Source: Clostridia bacterium (GTDB lineage: Bacteria; Bacillota; Clostridia; Monoglobales; Monoglobaceae). From it: a DNA stretch of 64,000 nt. Made by a program: the position numbers and the translations under genes. Each line of letters opens with the position of its first letter. Position 1 is the first letter of the stretch. The stretch is taken from the NCBI GenBank assembly GCA_017409575.1, contig JAFQSM010000038.1:62001-126000 (forward strand), in the 5' to 3' direction. This document shows positions 60,091 to 64,000 of the stretch, piece after piece. Below the pieces are notes generated by a model. That model worked only from the letters and a program-made list of their open reading frames with translations. It was not told the origin of the DNA and did not search any database.

Positions 60091-63000
60091 CTATATTTTG
60101 TAGTATTCTACCGCAGATTTAAACAATCCCATATCAAATTCGCCTTCAACATTCTTGTAAAGGCCTTTTGCCCATCTTTCGCTGTGTCCCATTTTGCCGA
60201 TAACTCTGCCGTCGGGAGATGTTATACCCTCGATTGCAAAGGTCGAGCCGTTGGGGTTAAATTGAATATCGTTGGTCGGGTTTCCGCTCAAATCAACATA
60301 CTGAGTAAGGATTTGTCCGTTTTCTGCCAGTTCCTTCACCAAGGCATCACTTGCCATAAATCTGCCTTCGCCGTGCGAAATCGGTACAGTATAAATATCA
60401 CCGACATTTGCATTGGCAAGCCAGGGTGACTTGCAGGAGGCAACCCTTGTCCGCACCAGTTTTGACTGGTGGCGCGAAATGGTGTTGTACGAAAGTGTCG
60501 GACAATTCTCGTCTGTGTCAATAATTTTTCCGTAAGGAACAAGACCAAGTTTGATAAGTGCCTGGAAGCCGTTGCAGATACCGCACATAAGTCCGTCGCG
60601 CTCATCAAGAAGCTTTGTTGCTGCTTCTTTTATCTCGGGGTTACGGAAGAATGCTGTAATAAACTTAGCCGAACCGTCAGGCTCGTCACCGCCCGAGAAG
60701 CCACCGGGGATGAATACTATCTGGGATTCTTCCAAAGCTTTTGCAAAAGCCTCAACAGATTCTGCGATATCATTTGGGGTAAGATTTTTAATTACAAATA
60801 TTTCGGGTTCTGCTCCTGCATCGCGCATTGCCTTTGCTGTGTCAAACTCGCAGTTTGTACCCGGGAATACCGGAATAAGAACTTTCGGCTTTGCTACTCC
60901 GATTTTCGGAGTTAGGCTTGACTCACCCTTAAAACTGAATGCCGGAATTTCCTTAGTTTCGGTTTCGATATTGCACGGATAGATTTTTTCAAGCTTGTCC
61001 TCATAAACCTTGCTTATTTCAGCAAGTTCCACAGTCTCGCCATTATAGCAAATGGTATCTTTTTCGGTAGTATGTCCCAAAGTCAAACCTACATTCTCGC
61101 TTTCAGCAAGTTCTACAACAAACGAACCATAGCTGTAACCAAAGATATCTTCCATTAAGACGCCTGAATCAAATTCAAAACCGATGCCGTTGCCCATTGC
61201 CATTTTCATCACGCCCTCTGCAATGCCGCCATAAACAGGAGTGTAAGCCGCAAGCGCTTTGCCGCTTTTGACAAGGTCATTAACCTCTTTGAAGCACTCA
61301 AGCAAGCTTTCGGTTGTGGGAAGGCCGTTCTTGTCATATTCAGGCTTTATCCATACGACCTTGCTGCCTGCCTTTTTGAACTCGGGCGAAATAATATTCT
61401 TCACATTGTCGGTTGTAACGGCAAATGAAACAAGAGTCGGAGGAACATCAATATTTTCAAATGTACCGCTCATCGAATCCTTGCCGCCGATTGCCGCGAT
61501 TTCCAAATTGCGCTGTGCATCAAGAGCACCAAGAAGAGCCGCCATTGGCTTGCCCCATCGTTTGGGGTCTTTTTTCGGTTTTTCGAAGTATTCCTGGAAT
61601 GTGAGATACACATCCTTAAACTCGGCTCCTGTTGCCACAAGCTTGGAAACAGATTCAACCACAGCAAGATAAGCACTGTGATACGGGCTCTTTTCGGCAA
61701 TAAACGGATTGTATCCCCATGCCATAACCGAGCAGGTATCGGTATGCTTTTTCTCTACCGAAACCTTGTTTGCCATTGCCTGAATTGGAGTTAGTTGGAA
61801 CTTACCGCCAAACGGCATCAACACGGTTCCTGCACCGATTGTTGAGTCAAAGCGTTCTGAAAGTCCTCTCTTTGAGCAGACATTGAGGTCATCAGCAAGT
61901 GCCATAAATCCATCTTTGAAGTTTGCAGGAATTTGTTTGTCGAAGCTCTGTGGTTTTTCAGGCGCTATGTCTATATGTTTCTCGGCTCCGTTCGAGTTAA
62001 GAAACTCGCGCGAGATGTTTACGATTTCTTTGCCGTTCCAATGCATCACAAGGTATGGTTTTTCTTTAACTGTTGCAACAACAGTTGCCTCAAGATTCTC
62101 GCTCTTTGCAAGCTCACAAAATCTTTCGACATCTTTTGCTTCAACAACAACTGCCATTCTCTCCTGCGATTCACTGATTGCAAGCTCGGTTCCGTCAAGT
62201 CCCTCGTACTTTTTGGGGACTTTGTTAAGGTCAATCTCAAGTCCATCAGCAAGCTCGCCGATTGCAACCGAAACACCGCCTGCTCCAAAGTCATTACATC
62301 TTTTGATAAGGCGTGATGCCTCAGCGTTGCGGAACAGTCTTTGCAGCTTTCTTTCTTCGGGTGCGTTACCCTTTTGAACTTCTGCCCCGCAAGACTCCAA
62401 TGATTCAACTGTATGCGATTTTGACGAGCCTGTAGCACCGCCGCAACCGTCACGGCCTGTCTTTCCGCCAAGAAGAATTACCTTGTCGCCGTCTTCGGGT
62501 CTTTCGCGTCTTACATTTTCTTCGGGAGCAGCTGCAATAACAGCACCAATTTCCATACGCTTTGCAGCATAGCCATCATGATAAAGCTCGTCTACCTGAC
62601 CGGTTGCAAGACCAATCTGGTTGCCGTACGAGCTGTAGCCTGCTGCCGCACCGGTAACAATCTTTCGCTGAGGAAGCTTGCCCTCAATTGTTTCGGAAAC
62701 CGGCTTAAGCGGGTCTGCCGCGCCTGTCACACGCATAGCGGCATATACATAAGATCTTCCCGACAGCGGGTCACGGATTGCGCCGCCAATACATGTGGCA
62801 GCACCGCCAAACGGCTCGATTTCGGTCGGGTGGTTGTGTGTTTCGTTTTTAAAGAGCAGCAACCATTTTTCGTTTTTGCCCTCAATTTCAACATCAATCT
62901 TTACGGTACAAGCATTGATTTCTTCACTTTCGTCAAGTTTTTGAAGCTTGCCGTTTTTCTTAAGGCATTTTGCTGCAATTGTGCCGATATCCATAAGGTT

Positions 63001-63783
63001 GATCGGTTTTGTTCTTCCGATGGCTTTCCTATCCTCGATATATCTGTCGTATGCCGCCTGAAGAAGCTCATCCTCAAACTTTACGCTGTCAATTGTTGTA
63101 AGAAATGTTGTATGACGGCAATGGTCTGACCAGTATGTGTCAATCATACGGATTTCGGTTATGGTCGGGTCGCGTTTTTCCGAAAGGAAGTACTGCTGAC
63201 AGAATTTGATGTCGTCAATATCCATTGCAAGACCAAGCTCGTCAATCATACTTTGTAGTCCCACCTCGTCAAGTTTGCAAAAACCGTCAAGCGTTGCAAC
63301 GGTTGTCGGGATTTCGTACTCTGTTTTAAGAGTATCAAATTTTTCAAGAGTTGCCTCTCTTGCCTCGACCGGATTGATAACATACTTTTTGATTGCTTCG
63401 ATATCTCCGTCTGTCAGATTGCCGTACAAAAGATAAACCTTTGCCGCCTTAACAGTCGGGCGTTCGCCCTTTGATATAAGCTGGATACATTCCTCGGCTG
63501 AATTTGCACGAAGGTCAAACTGTCCCGGCAAAAACTCAACAGCAAACACAGCATCCGAGTCAATATTCAATTCTTCTGACGCGATATCAAGCTGAGGCTC
63601 CGAAAAAACTGTGCCTTTGCAATAATCAAAAAGCTCCTTGTCTATATTCTCCACATCATATCTGTTGATAATGCGAAGGTCAGCAAGGCCCTTTATCTGA
63701 AGTAGCTTTACCAAATCATTTTTAAGCGACTTTGCCTCTGCCGCAAGTTCGCTTTTCTTCTCAACATAAACTCTGTAAACCAT
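60091..63783 (-). CDS. purL: Phosphoribosylformylglycinamidine synthase, single-chain (PurL)
   Basis: A 1230-residue fused enzyme. The long synthase part has WSDHCRHTTF, KNETHNHPTEIEPFGGAATCIGGA and GLATGQVDELYHDG. The C-terminal glutaminase domain (from about residue 970) has PGTNCEFDTA, PGGFSGGDEPDGS, GICNGFQALIKLG (nucleophile Cys) and SHGEGRF. It converts FGAR to FGAM with glutamine. This is the Firmicutes single-chain form, not PurSQL. AGAAAGG precedes the start. Confidence 0.95.
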   Translation of the reverse strand: MVYRVYVEKKSELAAEAKSLKNDLVKLLQIKGLADLRIINRYDVENIDKELFDYCKGTVFSEPQLDIASEELNIDSDAVFAVEFLPGQFDLRANSAEECIQLISKGERPTVKAAKVYLLYGNLTDGDIEAIKKYVINPVEAREATLEKFDTLKTEYEIPTTVATLDGFCKLDEVGLQSMIDELGLAMDIDDIKFCQQYFLSEKRDPTITEIRMIDTYWSDHCRHTTFLTTIDSVKFEDELLQAAYDRYIEDRKAIGRTKPINLMDIGTIAAKCLKKNGKLQKLDESEEINACTVKIDVEIEGKNEKWLLLFKNETHNHPTEIEPFGGAATCIGGAIRDPLSGRSYVYAAMRVTGAADPLKPVSETIEGKLPQRKIVTGAAAGYSSYGNQIGLATGQVDELYHDGYAAKRMEIGAVIAAAPEENVRRERPEDGDKVILLGGKTGRDGCGGATGSSKSHTVESLESCGAEVQKGNAPEERKLQRLFRNAEASRLIKRCNDFGAGGVSVAIGELADGLEIDLNKVPKKYEGLDGTELAISESQERMAVVVEAKDVERFCELAKSENLEATVVATVKEKPYLVMHWNGKEIVNISREFLNSNGAEKHIDIAPEKPQSFDKQIPANFKDGFMALADDLNVCSKRGLSERFDSTIGAGTVLMPFGGKFQLTPIQAMANKVSVEKKHTDTCSVMAWGYNPFIAEKSPYHSAYLAVVESVSKLVATGAEFKDVYLTFQEYFEKPKKDPKRWGKPMAALLGALDAQRNLEIAAIGGKDSMSGTFENIDVPPTLVSFAVTTDNVKNIISPEFKKAGSKVVWIKPEYDKNGLPTTESLLECFKEVNDLVKSGKALAAYTPVYGGIAEGVMKMAMGNGIGFEFDSGVLMEDIFGYSYGSFVVELAESENVGLTLGHTTEKDTICYNGETVELAEISKVYEDKLEKIYPCNIETETKEIPAFSFKGESSLTPKIGVAKPKVLIPVFPGTNCEFDTAKAMRDAGAEPEIFVIKNLTPNDIAESVEAFAKALEESQIVFIPGGFSGGDEPDGSAKFITAFFRNPEIKEAATKLLDERDGLMCGICNGFQALIKLGLVPYGKIIDTDENCPTLSYNTISRHQSKLVRTRVASCKSPWLANANVGDIYTVPISHGEGRFMASDALVKELAENGQILTQYVDLSGNPTNDIQFNPNGSTFAIEGITSPDGRVIGKMGHSERWAKGLYKNVEGEFDMGLFKSAVEYYKI

Positions 63784-63800
63784 ACTTTAGCGTTCCTTTC

Positions 63801-64000
63801 TTATTTTTTTGCCAGAAGTGCTTTTTTTCCTATATCAGTTCTGTAATAAGCATTGCCGAACTTGACAGTCTTTACGGTTTCGTATGAAGCCTTGATTGCC
63901 GCATCAAGAGTATCACCGACTTCGGTAACACCCAAAACTCTGCCGCCTGCTGTCAAAAGTTTTTCGCCGTCAAGCTTTGCACCGGCAACATAAATATTCT
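63801..64000 (-). CDS. purD: Phosphoribosylamine-glycine ligase, C-terminal end
   Basis: Only the last 66 codons are present; the gene continues past the right edge. The visible end has TAGGRVLGVTEVGDTLDAA and YRTDIGKKALLA, the PurD C-terminal signature. It joins glycine to phosphoribosylamine. The stop is 17 bases before the purL start, so purD and purL are cotranscribed. Confidence 0.88.
   Translation of the reverse strand, partial: NIYVAGAKLDGEKLLTAGGRVLGVTEVGDTLDAAIKASYETVKTVKFGNAYYRTDIGKKALLAKK

Noticed and set aside
1..64000. CRISPR arrays, rRNA or tRNA genes
   Set aside because: No regularly spaced direct repeats were seen and no complete cloverleaf or rRNA segment was recognised by eye; T-arm-like repeats at 3.7 and 24.4 kb lack the rest of a tRNA.

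Overview
The window looks like the chromosome of an anaerobic, endospore-forming member of the Clostridia. Spore genes (gpr, yabP, yabQ, ytvI, a BofC-like gene) sit beside anaerobic enzymes (class III ribonucleotide reductase nrdD/nrdG, a PPi-type phosphofructokinase, formate-THF ligase). Gene order is Firmicutes-like (ctsR-mcsA-mcsB-clpC, rpmG-secE-nusG-rplK-rplA-rplJ-rplL, yabP-yabQ-divIC-yabR), and strong promoters follow the SigA TTGACA-17-TATAAT pattern. The species cannot be named from this alone.

Layout. 0-5 kb: two S-layer-homology cell-wall proteins, a U32 tRNA-hydroxylation protein and an AzlCD amino-acid exporter. 5-9.5 kb: the CtsR heat-shock operon behind tandem CtsR heptads. 9.5-14.2 kb: thioredoxin reductase and the L33-SecE-NusG-L11-L1-L10-L7/L12 block with an L10 leader RNA. 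14-21 kb: transporter, prmC, DUF1385, TraX-like protein, lipoprotein, a DUF559 gene framed by inverted repeats, gpr. 21-27.2 kb: class A PBP, exonuclease III, and nrdD-nrdG behind a pair of NrdR boxes.

27.4-35.1 kb is a 7.64-kb integrative element inserted in the 3' end of yebC. A 167-bp copy of the yebC 3' end, including a 25-bp perfect direct repeat, marks both borders. A tyrosine integrase lies at the right end. The interior carries an XRE regulator, a serine recombinase, several small unknown genes, a compact type I toxin-antitoxin-like locus (a 22-residue hydrophobic peptide with an antisense RNA) and an AT-rich three-gene operon of unknown function. No phage structural or conjugation genes are visible.

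35-40 kb: yebC, SPFH/NfeD membrane pair, the yabR-divIC-yabQ-yabP cluster, mecA, and a likely structured RNA. 40-52 kb: rsmD, coaD, a THF-riboswitch-controlled folT-folC pair, GAPDH, RdgB, a TtcA-like protein, an orphan ABC-2 permease, lrgAB, an ApgM-type mutase and ytvI. 52-64 kb: rsmE, phosphatase, PPi-PFK, SDR, a preQ1-riboswitch-controlled queT, then one-carbon/purine genes (purC, formyltransferase, fhs, purL, purD fragment).

Two themes join the genes. McsA/McsB/ClpC/CtsR plus MecA make a proteolysis circuit. FolT/FolC, Fhs, the formyltransferase and the pur genes connect folate supply to one-carbon flow and purine synthesis. Assignments rest on reading motifs and context; no database search was run.
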